Source: an uncultured Lachnospiraceae bacterium
Lineage (GTDB): Bacteria > Bacillota > Clostridia > Lachnospirales > Lachnospiraceae
Assembly (NCBI GenBank): GCA_902803635.1
Contig: CADCQU010000240.1
Location: 1-6,499 of the forward strand
Direction of reading: 5' to 3'
Length of the DNA stretch: 6,499 bases
The position numbers and the translations under genes are program-made. The notes under the pieces were generated by a model, which saw only the letters and a program-made list of their open reading frames with translations, was not told where the DNA came from and did no database searches. Positions 1-5,566 of the stretch are shown piece after piece. The first letter of the stretch is position 1, and each line of letters starts with the position of its first letter.

Positions 1-78
1 TATTCTACCATATAGGAGTCTCTATAAGAAGATTAATCCAAGGTCGAGTAACAAAGTTGTTCTATTTATTTATGTGGT

Positions 79-112
79 AATCCTAAGGTATCGCTTCGCT
101 CAGAATGACAAC
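79..112 (-). repeat. Dispersed intergenic repeat (TGTCATTCTGAGCG type)
   Basis: Read on the minus strand, 110 back to 91 gives TGTCATTCTGAGCGAAGCGA, followed by a CCTTAGGAT-like end. I recall this kind of short sequence as a frequent intergenic repeat in many bacterial genomes, but I cannot search for copies here. It lies in the gap before the first gene and has no open frame of its own. A related but diverged TGTCATTC element seems to lie at 2011-2065. Function unknown. Confidence 0.4.
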
Positions 113-234
113 CATTTTACACGGAAGGAGATTCCTTAAAATGAGTTCATCCGTACAGATGGAAAAATTATTTTAAGCCAATCGTTCAGGCAGGAATGAT
201 TTTACAGTGAAATAGCGTAGCAAAGGGGAAGTTT

Positions 235-846
235 ATGAAAAAGAAGAACTATAGTGGCAAATTAAGTACCGTAACCGCTGTCATGGGCGTCATTGTCTGC
301 GGGGGCATTTTCGGCTGGATTTACGAGACGCTCTTTTATATGTACAATTATGACGGCCTCATTATCAAGAGGGGCTCCTGCTTCGGGCCGTGGATCGATA
401 TCTACTGTCTGGGCGGTGTCCTCATCTACTTTGTCTGTCGGAAAATGACCGACAAGCCCTGGTTGATTTTTATCGTGAGCGGCGTTCTCTGCGGGGCGTT
501 GGAGTACGTGGCCGGTTTCATCCTGGACCGCGTCACCGGCGGCCACTGGGGTTGGAACTATAACAAGGAAAAGCTCAATTTCGGGAACATTAACGGCTAC
601 ATTTGCCTCCGCTCGGTCCTTGTATTTGCCTTCTCCGGCCTCATGCTGTTCTACGTGATTCTCCCGTTCCTCTCGTGGGTGCAGAGCAAGATTGGAGAGA
701 AAATCTTCTCCCGCATCATGCTCGTTCTGGGGATCATCATTATCATCGACATTCTCTACAACGACATCGGGGGCTACATTTTCGGACTTCCGACCGCATC
801 CCAAATCTACCACGACCTCGGATGGTTTTCGCCCGAGCCGAAATAA
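235..846 (+). CDS. PF06541 (putative ABC-transporter type IV) membrane protein
   Basis: A 203-residue integral membrane protein. About five hydrophobic segments are visible, near residues 13-33, 52-68, 76-97, 124-148 and 159-176. Conserved family motifs are FGWIYET (26-32), RGSCFGPWIDIYCLGGV (46-62), LEYVAGFILD (89-98), HWGWNY (104-109) and NINGYICL (118-125). These match the family labelled 'putative ABC-transporter type IV' (PF06541, formerly DUF1113), and the length is normal for it. The family name is not proof of transport: no ATPase or substrate-binding partner is adjacent, and the cellular role is not established. The ATG is supported by AGGGG at 224-228, six bases upstream. The gene stands alone and is closed by a strong terminator at 863-897. 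The family call is firm; the function is open. Confidence 0.88.
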   Translation: MKKKNYSGKLSTVTAVMGVIVCGGIFGWIYETLFYMYNYDGLIIKRGSCFGPWIDIYCLGGVLIYFVCRKMTDKPWLIFIVSGVLCGALEYVAGFILDRVTGGHWGWNYNKEKLNFGNINGYICLRSVLVFAFSGLMLFYVILPFLSWVQSKIGEKIFSRIMLVLGIIIIIDILYNDIGGYIFGLPTASQIYHDLGWFSPEPK

Positions 847-862
847 GCCCATGTTTTTTTAC

Positions 863-897
863 AACCGAAATACGAAGGTATTTCGGTTTTTGCTTTT
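863..897 (+). terminator. Rho-independent terminator after the PF06541 gene
   Basis: A perfect 11-bp stem (863-873 with 878-888, core ACCGAAATAC/GTATTTCGGT) closes a GAAG tetraloop. It is followed by a T-rich tail running to 897. It begins 17 bases after the stop codon and separates the membrane-protein gene from the yhaM promoter, whose -35 box overlaps the T-tail. Confidence 0.9.
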
Positions 898-922
898 CAT
901 ATGGCCAAAATATGTTTATAAT
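894..922 (+). promoter_or_regulatory. Sigma-A-type promoter for yhaM
   Basis: A TTTTCA -35 box (894-899, four of six consensus bases) lies 17 bases before a perfect TATAAT -10 box (917-922). Transcription should start near 929. That leaves a leader of about 80 bases before the yhaM ATG at 1012, and this leader holds the 36-bp tandem repeat. The promoter follows directly after the upstream terminator, which fits independent transcription of yhaM. Confidence 0.7.
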
Positions 923-932
923 AGAGGGATAA

Positions 933-1004
933 GGCCGTGCTTTTGGCAAATGCGAAAACAAATAGCAGGGCCGTGCCTTTGACAAATGCAAAAACGAATG
1001 GAGA
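933..1004 (+). repeat. 36-bp tandem duplication in the yhaM leader
   Basis: Two head-to-tail units, 933-968 and 969-1004, begin GGCCGTGC and share 27 of their first 31 bases (four substitutions), then diverge. The second unit runs up to the GGAG that serves as the yhaM ribosome-binding site. A GTG at 937 in frame with yhaM would make the repeat encode an extension with two copies of NAKTN. Because the predicted transcription start is near 929, the sequence is more likely an untranslated leader. Confidence 0.75.
1000..1003 (+). promoter_or_regulatory. Ribosome-binding site deciding the yhaM start
   Basis: GGAG lies eight bases before ATG 1012. This start gives 314 residues beginning MRFISELRDG, the same length as B. 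subtilis YhaM. The competing in-frame GTG at 937 also has a GAGGG (924-928), eight bases upstream. However, that site abuts the -10 box and would lie before the expected transcription start. Confidence 0.7.
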
Positions 1005-1011
1005 TGATTCT

Positions 1012-1956
1012 ATGCGCTTTATCAGTGAACTTCGTGATGGCAGCCGTATCCAGGACGTATACCTCTGTAAACACCGCCAGTCCGCCGTGACCAAAAATGG
1101 CAAGCACTACGAGAACCTGATCCTGCAGGACCGCACCGGCCAGCTTGATGCCAAAATCTGGGACCCGAATTCCGATGCCATTGGCGAGTTCGAGGCCCTT
1201 GACTATGTTTACGTCGCCGGTACCGTCAGCAACTTCAACGGGACGCTCCAGGCATCCTTAAAGCAGGCCCGCAAGGCCCAGCCCGGCGAGTACATCCCTG
1301 CCGATTATTTGCCCGTCACCAAGAAGAACCGGAAAATGATGCTGAGCGAGCTTTTGAAGCTTGCCGCTTCCGTGCACGACGAATACCTCTCGCAGCTTTT
1401 AAAGAGCTTCTTCGTCGACGACCGGGAATTTGTCCTCAAGTTCGCGGCGCACTCGGCGGCCAAGACCGTCCACCACAGCTTTGTCGGCGGGCTTTTGGAG
1501 CACACCCTCTCGGTCACGCGCTTCTGCGACCATTTTGCGGAGAGCTATCCGATTATTAACCGCGACCTCCTCATCACGGCCGCGATGCTCCATGACATCG
1601 GCAAGGTTGACGAGCTCTCGGACTTCCCGGTCAACGAGTACACCGACGACGGGCAGCTCCTTGGTCACATCGTCATCGGATCGGAAATGATCCATGACCA
1701 CGCGGCGAAGATTCCGAACTTCCCGCCCGCTCTGGAGACGGCCCTCAAGCACTGCATTCTTGCCCACCACGGCGAATACGAGTTCGGCTCTCCCAAGAAG
1801 CCCGCCCTCATCGAGGCCCTGGCGCTCAACCTTGCCGACAATGCCGATGCCAAGCTCGAAACCATGACCGAGTTCCTGGAGGCCGGCCCCGAGGGAGCTG
1901 ACTGGATTGGTTTCAACCGCTTCCTTGACTCGAACATCCGCCGCACGGGACTGTGA
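1012..1956 (+). CDS. yhaM: 3'-5' exoribonuclease YhaM (OB-fold + HD domain)
   Basis: A 314-residue cytoplasmic protein. An OB-fold nucleic-acid-binding domain covers roughly residues 10-90, with the strand pattern LILQDRTGQLDAKIWD at 36-51. It is followed by an HD metal-dependent hydrolase domain. Metal-ligand candidates are H164 (LLEHT), H194-D195 (AMLHDIGK), H252-H253 (AHHGEYEFGSP) and D276/D279 (LADNADA). This order and length match B. subtilis YhaM, a Mn2+-dependent 3'-to-5' exoribonuclease that trims short RNA ends and takes part in mRNA turnover. The start at 1012 is chosen from the GGAG at 1000-1003 and the family length. A longer form from GTG 937 would add 25 low-complexity residues. 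The gene has its own promoter (894-922). The last 11 codons are partly duplicated 48 bases downstream, after the stop codon. Confidence 0.92.
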   Translation: MRFISELRDGSRIQDVYLCKHRQSAVTKNGKHYENLILQDRTGQLDAKIWDPNSDAIGEFEALDYVYVAGTVSNFNGTLQASLKQARKAQPGEYIPADYLPVTKKNRKMMLSELLKLAASVHDEYLSQLLKSFFVDDREFVLKFAAHSAAKTVHHSFVGGLLEHTLSVTRFCDHFAESYPIINRDLLITAAMLHDIGKVDELSDFPVNEYTDDGQLLGHIVIGSEMIHDHAAKIPNFPPALETALKHCILAHHGEYEFGSPKKPALIEALALNLADNADAKLETMTEFLEAGPEGADWIGFNRFLDSNIRRTGL

Positions 1957-2004
1957 GGCAGTTAACGAGTCCTTGGAAGGAACATCCGCCGCACGGCGCT
2001 GTAG
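1922..2004 (+). repeat. Duplicated 3' end of yhaM (48-bp offset)
   Basis: The yhaM tail at 1922-1956 recurs at 1970-2004 exactly 48 bases later. Both copies begin TCCTTG, and both contain GAACATCCGCCGCACGG followed by a CTG codon and a stop. The offset is 16 codons, so the second copy is in frame and would read NIRRTAL-stop, against NIRRTGL-stop in the real gene. The TGA at 1954 and a TAA at 1966 lie between the copies. This looks like a degenerate remnant of a short tandem duplication or of a recombination event at the 3' end. Confidence 0.8.
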
Positions 2005-2010
2005 TTTTAC

Positions 2011-2065
2011 GAATGATTCGGCGGAGCCGTGACGGAGTGAAGTGCCACGAAAAAACATGTCATTC
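2011..2065. repeat. Small palindrome-bounded intergenic element
   Basis: The segment is bounded by GAATGA (2011-2016) and TCATTC (2060-2065). It holds a short CGGC-GGA-GCCG hairpin (2019-2029) and the string GTGACGGAGTGAAGTG. The style resembles the TGTCATTC-type dispersed repeats, of which 79-112 is a clearer example. It is not a convincing terminator because no T-run follows the hairpin. Copy number in the genome is unknown. Confidence 0.35.
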
Positions 2066-2116
2066 CAAGCAAAGTTGCAAATGGCAGAGATGTGAGATGC
2101 AGAGATTACGAAATTT

Positions 2117-3523
2117 ATGAAGGATAAGAATATTTTCTCAAAAAATGACCTCGTGGAGCTACAGATCGAGGATATGACGAAGGATGGAGAGGGTATCGGC
2201 CATGCAAATGGCTATACCCTCTTTGTGAAGGATGCTGTGGTGGGCGACCGCATTCTCGCCCAGGTGACGAAGACCGGCAAAAGCTACGGCTACGCCCGTA
2301 TCCGGCAAATTCTGGAGCCTTCCGCTGACCGTGTGGAAGCGCCTTGCCCGCTTGCCCGCCGTTGCGGCGGCTGCACCTTGCAAGCCCTGTCCTACGAGGC
2401 CCAGCTTGCCTTTAAGACCAACCTCGTCCGCCGCAATCTGGAGCGCATCGGGGGTTTCTCCGATATTCCAATGGAACCAATTATAGGCATGGAAAATCCC
2501 TGGCGCTACCGTAACAAGGCACAGTATCCCGTGGGGGTGGTGAAAGACCAGCTTGCCGCCGGCTACTACGCGGCCCGCTCACATGAGCTGCTCGAGGTTC
2601 GCGACTGCCTGCTCTCGCCGGTGCACAATGCCAAAATTTTGGAGACGATCCTCGCATTTGCCGGGGAATTTGGGATTTTGGCATACGACGAGGCCACGGG
2701 AAAGGGCCTTCTCCGCCATATTCTGATCCGCGAGGCATTTGCCACGGGGGAAGTCCTCATTTGTCTTGTCATCAACGGGCGAAAGCTCCCACACGCGGAG
2801 GAGCTGGTGCGGCGGTTGCTCGAACAGAATCTGGAGATTCGCAGCATTTGCCTGAATATAAATACGAACCGTACGAACGTCATCCTCGGCGGGGAGGTGC
2901 TTCCGCTCTACGGGGAACCGTGGATCACCGACCGTCTCGGCGACTTCGAATTCCGCATCTCGCCGCTCTCGTTCTATCAGGTGAATCCCGTCCAGACGCT
3001 CCGCCTCTACGAGACGGCCGTCGAATTTGCCAGGCTGACCGGGGAGGAGACCGTCTTTGACCTTTTTTGCGGCATCGGCACCATTTCCCATTTTCTCGCA
3101 AAACGGGCGAAGGAGGTCTACGGCGTCGAGATCGTGCCGGAGGCCATCCGGGATGCAAAGGCAAATGCCACCCGCAACCATTTGACAAATGTCCATTTCT
3201 TCGCTGCCGCGGCCGAGGAGGTTGCCGCCCGCGGCAAATTTGACGAGGAAACGCCCCTTGTCTCCCCAAATGTCGTCGTCCTCGACCCGCCCCGCAAAGG
3301 CTGCGAGGAGAGCCTGCTTCGAACCATCCGCCAGCTTGCGCCGGACCGTATCGTCTATGTGAGCTGCGACAGCGCCACCCTCGCCCGCGACTGCAAGATT
3401 CTCGCGGCACCCCCCGAAAACGGCGAGGCCTCCTATAGCCTCTCGCGCGTCCGCCCCTGCGACATGTTCCCACAGACAAGCCATGTAGAATCAGTCGTGA
3501 AACTCACTCGAGCCGGGTTGTGA
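2117..3523 (+). CDS. rlmD: 23S rRNA (uracil-5-)-methyltransferase RlmD/RlmCD family
   Basis: A 468-residue SAM-dependent RNA methyltransferase of the TrmA/RumA family that makes 5-methyluridine in 23S rRNA. A TRAM domain occupies about residues 5-65. The [4Fe-4S] cluster cysteines are C77, C83, C86 and C164, in the spacing C-x5-C-x2-C followed by a distant Cys. The catalytic domain has FYQVN (Q288), SAM motif I DLFCGIG (315-321), the acidic ligand in GVEIV (E338), DPPRKGC (390-396), the nucleophile C417 in YVSCDSATLARD, and the base E458 in HVESV. All key residues are present and the length is normal. In E. coli RlmD modifies U1939. B. subtilis uses a single enzyme, RlmCD, for U747 and U1939, so the site specificity here is uncertain. 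The Shine-Dalgarno before ATG 2117 is weak. I see no promoter or terminator in the 160-base gap from yhaM, so co-transcription is possible. Confidence 0.93.
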   Translation: MKDKNIFSKNDLVELQIEDMTKDGEGIGHANGYTLFVKDAVVGDRILAQVTKTGKSYGYARIRQILEPSADRVEAPCPLARRCGGCTLQALSYEAQLAFKTNLVRRNLERIGGFSDIPMEPIIGMENPWRYRNKAQYPVGVVKDQLAAGYYAARSHELLEVRDCLLSPVHNAKILETILAFAGEFGILAYDEATGKGLLRHILIREAFATGEVLICLVINGRKLPHAEELVRRLLEQNLEIRSICLNINTNRTNVILGGEVLPLYGEPWITDRLGDFEFRISPLSFYQVNPVQTLRLYETAVEFARLTGEETVFDLFCGIGTISHFLAKRAKEVYGVEIVPEAIRDAKANATRNHLTNVHFFAAAAEEVAARGKFDEETPLVSPNVVVLDPPRKGCEESLLRTIRQLAPDRIVYVSCDSATLARDCKILAAPPENGEASYSLSRVRPCDMFPQTSHVESVVKLTRAGL

Positions 3524-3565
3524 CTATAGAATTACTGTTATTGAATTGATGAATGAGGTAAATCT

Positions 3566-4030
3566 ATGGATGAAATCATGAATTACGACAAAGCCGTAGA
3601 AATCATCAAGACGGCGATTCTGCAGAGCCAGTATGACGCAGCATGCTCTGTGAATGAGAAACAGCTGATGCTCTATTACGGCATTGGGAAATACATTTCC
3701 CTGAATTCCAGGAAGGGCTTCTGGGGAAAAGGAGCCATTGATGCCATCAGCGAGAGGCTGGACAAGGAACTGCCGGGACTCCGGGGCTTTACATCACGCA
3801 ATCTGCGGTATATGCGGACTTTTTACGAAGAATGGGAAATGCTGGATTCTGACAGACAATCTGAAAGTGCATCGGAAGATGGTTCCAACAATTTGGAACT
3901 TGCAAATTCCGAATTTGAAAACACTGCCATCGTGCCAATTTGGAACTTGCAAGCTCCAAATTACCAAGGCTTCCAGATGGACGCATTTCTTCATATAGGT
4001 TTTACGCATCACAAACGGTGGTATGAATAA
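3566..4030 (+). CDS. Truncated YhcG/DUF1016 protein, N-terminal domain only (likely gene remnant)
   Basis: A 154-residue frame with GAGG (3555-3558) seven bases before its ATG. Residues 7-92 match the DUF1016 N-terminal domain of YhcG-like proteins: SVNEKQLMLYYGIGKYI, then GFWGKGAIDAISERLDKELP, then GFTSRNLRYMRTFYEEW. In full-length relatives, as I recall, a FTHH-like motif leads on to the C-terminal PD-(D/E)xK nuclease domain of roughly 180-200 residues. Here the frame reaches GFTHH (145-149), reads KRWYE and stops. No other frame in 4031-4232 resumes the domain, so the nuclease half is deleted. The linker (about 95-135) carries two near-palindromic DNA repeats. The family is linked to restriction-modification and mobile regions. 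The remnant is probably non-functional as a nuclease. Confidence 0.75.
   Translation: MDEIMNYDKAVEIIKTAILQSQYDAACSVNEKQLMLYYGIGKYISLNSRKGFWGKGAIDAISERLDKELPGLRGFTSRNLRYMRTFYEEWEMLDSDRQSESASEDGSNNLELANSEFENTAIVPIWNLQAPNYQGFQMDAFLHIGFTHHKRWYE
3890..3962. repeat. Pair of 26-bp near-palindromes inside the DUF1016 linker
   Basis: Two 26-bp units, 3890-3915 and 3937-3962, share the exact 17-mer CAATTTGGAACTTGCAA, which starts one base before each unit, at an offset of 47 bases. Each unit is nearly self-complementary: one C/A mismatch and one G-T wobble in the first, one A/C mismatch in the second. The units are 23/26 identical in direct comparison and also 23/26 when one is reverse-complemented. 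Because 47 is not a multiple of three, they are read in different frames, giving NLELANSEF (109-117) and WNLQAPN (126-132). Confidence 0.85.
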
Positions 4031-4131
4031 AAATGTTGGCGTCTTACACCGTAAAAACGAATTTATTCTAAATTTACGTACTTTATGTTACACGGCACAA
4101 ATGTTCGAAAAGCACATCCGTGCGTTGATGA

Positions 4132-4184
4132 AATGTTAAGACGGTATTTTTTGAATAAATAAAGAAAAATACCGCCTTAACATT
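4132..4184. repeat. Long inverted repeat upstream of the ATPase gene
   Basis: Arms 4132-4151 and 4165-4184 pair over 20 positions with one A/C mismatch (4141/4175), around a 13-base AT-rich loop. The right arm ends inside the -35 box of the ATPase promoter. It is a poor rightward terminator because no T-run follows, although it could still block read-through from the DUF1016 remnant. It could equally be a small mobile-element remnant or a regulatory cruciform. The gap 4031-4232 holds no gene. Confidence 0.75.
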
Positions 4185-4208
4185 GAAATAACATTACGAA
4201 TATGTTAT
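4178..4208. promoter_or_regulatory. Candidate operator: TAACATT half-sites over the ATPase promoter
   Basis: TAACATT occurs at 4178-4184 and again at 4189-4195, 11 bases apart, about one helical turn. ATAACAT (4188-4194) also forms a 7-bp inverted repeat with ATGTTAT (4202-4208). That inverted repeat lies across the spacer between the -35 and -10 boxes. A further complement, AATGTTA, is at 4132-4138. Such placement suits a repressor site, but no regulator is visible in the window. Confidence 0.4.
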
Positions 4209-4211
4209 GAT
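4183..4211 (+). promoter_or_regulatory. Sigma-A-type promoter of the DUF4143 ATPase
   Basis: TTGAAA (4183-4188) and TATGAT (4206-4211) are separated by 17 bases, each close to consensus. The expected transcription start is near 4218, which would leave a leader of only about 15 bases that includes the strong GGAGG (4220-4224) eight bases before the ATG. The gene therefore appears to be its own transcription unit. Confidence 0.7.
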
Positions 4212-4232
4212 TTCCATACGGAGGATAATGAT

Positions 4233-5462
4233 ATGAGGTTGTATCATAGGGAAATCTATCTTGAGAAAATCCGTGGGTTTTACCATGAGACTGATTTAAT
4301 AAAGGTCATTACGGGAATCAGACGTTGTGGAAAATCATGTCTTATGCAAATGATAGCTGAAGAAGTAAAGGCATCGGGCGTTAAGGATGAGAACATTATA
4401 TATATAAACCTGGATAAAAGAGGATATAAATCTATAAAAACTCCGGATATGTTGGAAAAGGTAATTGATGAAATGTCAGGAGCGAAAGGGGTGAAATATC
4501 TTTTTATTGACGAGATTCAAAATGTTGAAGGCTTTGAAGAGGTAATAAATGCTTATCGAGAGGAAGAAGAGTATTCAGTTTTTATTACCGGGTCGAATTC
4601 ATATCTTTTGAGTGGTGAACTGATAACAAAGCTTACCGGGCGATATCTGGAATTTGAAATGTATCCGCTGACATTTGATGAATATATTGGAATGAAGAAA
4701 TTTCTAAAGCAGGACGTCAGTGAAAATGTTTTCGAGGAATTTGAAAAATACATTACGGAAGGGGGATTCCCAAAGTCATTAAGTTTTCAAAATCCAGAGG
4801 ACAAACGAAATTATGTACGAGGGATAATATCGGAAATCTACGAAAAGGATATCCGTAAACGTGTAAAAATCCGAAATGTATCAGTGTTTAATATGATTCA
4901 GACATATATAATCAATAATTTCGGAGCCACAACCAGCTTGACCAATATCCTGGATGATCTTCATAAATCCGGAAGTGATATTAGAAGAGAAACGTTGAGC
5001 AAGTACATACAGATTTTAATAGACGCAAAGATTATTCAAAAATGTGAGAGATTTGATCTTAAGTCCAGAAGGTCAATTGGCGGAGAACAGAAATACTATT
5101 TGGCTGATCTTGGATTCTATTTCGCAACAAATACGGACAACAGGATTAATTATGGGCCGGTTCTTGAAAATATAGTATATATATATGCAAAATCTAGAGG
5201 ATATTCTGTCAGCGTCGGACGCATTGGAAAACTGGAATGTGACTTCATTGTTCGTAAAGAAGCAATGCAGTATTCATATATCCAAGTAGCAATGACAATA
5301 TTAAGCAGCAAGGAGACGGAAGACAGAGAGTATAGACCGCTGGAATCCATACAGGATAATTATCCCAAATATGTTGTTACAAGGAATGATCTTATACAGA
5401 AAAGAAACGGGATCATTCATGTAAATATCGGACCTTTTATGGAGAAGGGAACCTTGTTTTAG
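4233..5462 (+). CDS. AAA_14 / DUF4143 family ATPase
   Basis: A 409-residue cytoplasmic protein. The N-terminal AAA-type P-loop domain has Walker A GIRRCGKS (28-35), Walker B YLFIDEIQ (89-96) and a sensor-like VFITGSNSYLL (116-126), followed by FEMYPLTFDEY (141-151), typical of the AAA_14 (PF13173) family. The C-terminal DUF4143 part (about 195-355) has EGGFPKSL (176-183), EIYEKDIRKR (201-210), KYYLADLGFYFA (287-298) and the terminal ECDFIV (335-340) with YIQVA (349-353). That last stretch resembles a PD-(D/E)xK core, but the usual E-x-K is replaced by Q-V-A, so nuclease activity is unlikely. The family is common, is often present in many copies per genome, and its biological role is unknown. 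The start is set by GGAGG at 4220-4224. The gene is far more AT-rich than its neighbours and favours AGA/ATA codons, suggesting horizontal acquisition. Confidence 0.9.
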   Translation: MRLYHREIYLEKIRGFYHETDLIKVITGIRRCGKSCLMQMIAEEVKASGVKDENIIYINLDKRGYKSIKTPDMLEKVIDEMSGAKGVKYLFIDEIQNVEGFEEVINAYREEEEYSVFITGSNSYLLSGELITKLTGRYLEFEMYPLTFDEYIGMKKFLKQDVSENVFEEFEKYITEGGFPKSLSFQNPEDKRNYVRGIISEIYEKDIRKRVKIRNVSVFNMIQTYIINNFGATTSLTNILDDLHKSGSDIRRETLSKYIQILIDAKIIQKCERFDLKSRRSIGGEQKYYLADLGFYFATNTDNRINYGPVLENIVYIYAKSRGYSVSVGRIGKLECDFIVRKEAMQYSYIQVAMTILSSKETEDREYRPLESIQDNYPKYVVTRNDLIQKRNGIIHVNIGPFMEKGTLF

Positions 5463-5492
5463 CCGGGAAAATAGTTGTTCGCAGACAAATAA

Positions 5493-5521
5493 CGTTTCTG
5501 GTTACACAGTGACCAGAAACG
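5493..5521. repeat. Hairpin downstream of the ATPase gene (possible terminator)
   Basis: Arms 5493-5505 and 5509-5521 pair over 13 positions, with one T-G wobble, around the triloop ACA (core CGTTTCTGGT/ACCAGAAACG). It starts 30 bases after the ATPase stop codon and is well placed to end that transcript. There is no immediate T-run; only TTTT at 5528-5531 follows. Its role as a terminator is therefore unsure. Confidence 0.6.
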
Positions 5522-5524
5522 AAG

Positions 5525-5566
5525 GCGTTTTGCAAAAAAAACTTCCTTCGGACGATGGCAAAACGC
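5525..5566. repeat. Second inverted repeat downstream of the ATPase gene
   Basis: Perfect 9-bp arms GCGTTTTGC (5525-5533) and GCAAAACGC (5558-5566) enclose 24 bases that include an A8 run. A competing 6-bp pairing, CGAAGG (5520-5525) with CCTTCG (5545-5550), would disrupt both this stem and the end of the preceding hairpin. The three stems are therefore partly exclusive. Confidence 0.6.

Noticed and set aside
141..176. An 11-codon frame (MSSSVQMEKLF) preceded by AAGGAG, before the first gene.
   Set aside because: Too short to support. The AAGGAG is ten bases away and no downstream attenuator structure uses it.
262..852. A 196-codon minus-strand open frame opposite the PF06541 gene.
   Set aside because: It mirrors the coding strand of a clear membrane protein, has no recognisable domain, and no promoter or ribosome-binding site was seen.
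1399..2058. A 219-codon minus-strand open frame opposite yhaM.
   Set aside because: Shadow of the HD-domain coding region, with no family resemblance.
2579..3484. A 301-codon minus-strand open frame opposite rlmD.
   Set aside because: A shadow frame typical of GC-rich genes. The + strand encodes a complete methyltransferase with all catalytic residues.
3890..3962. The repeats as a CRISPR array.
   Set aside because: Only two units with one 21-base spacer, inside a coding frame, and no cas genes nearby.
4132..4184. The long inverted repeat as a classic rho-independent terminator.
   Set aside because: There is no T-run after the stem on the + strand, and on the minus strand only a short TTTC follows.
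3566..5462. The DUF1016 remnant and the DUF4143 ATPase as a two-gene defence system.
   Set aside because: The nuclease half of the first protein is missing, the ATPase has its own promoter, and composition differs between the two, so a joint function is not supported.
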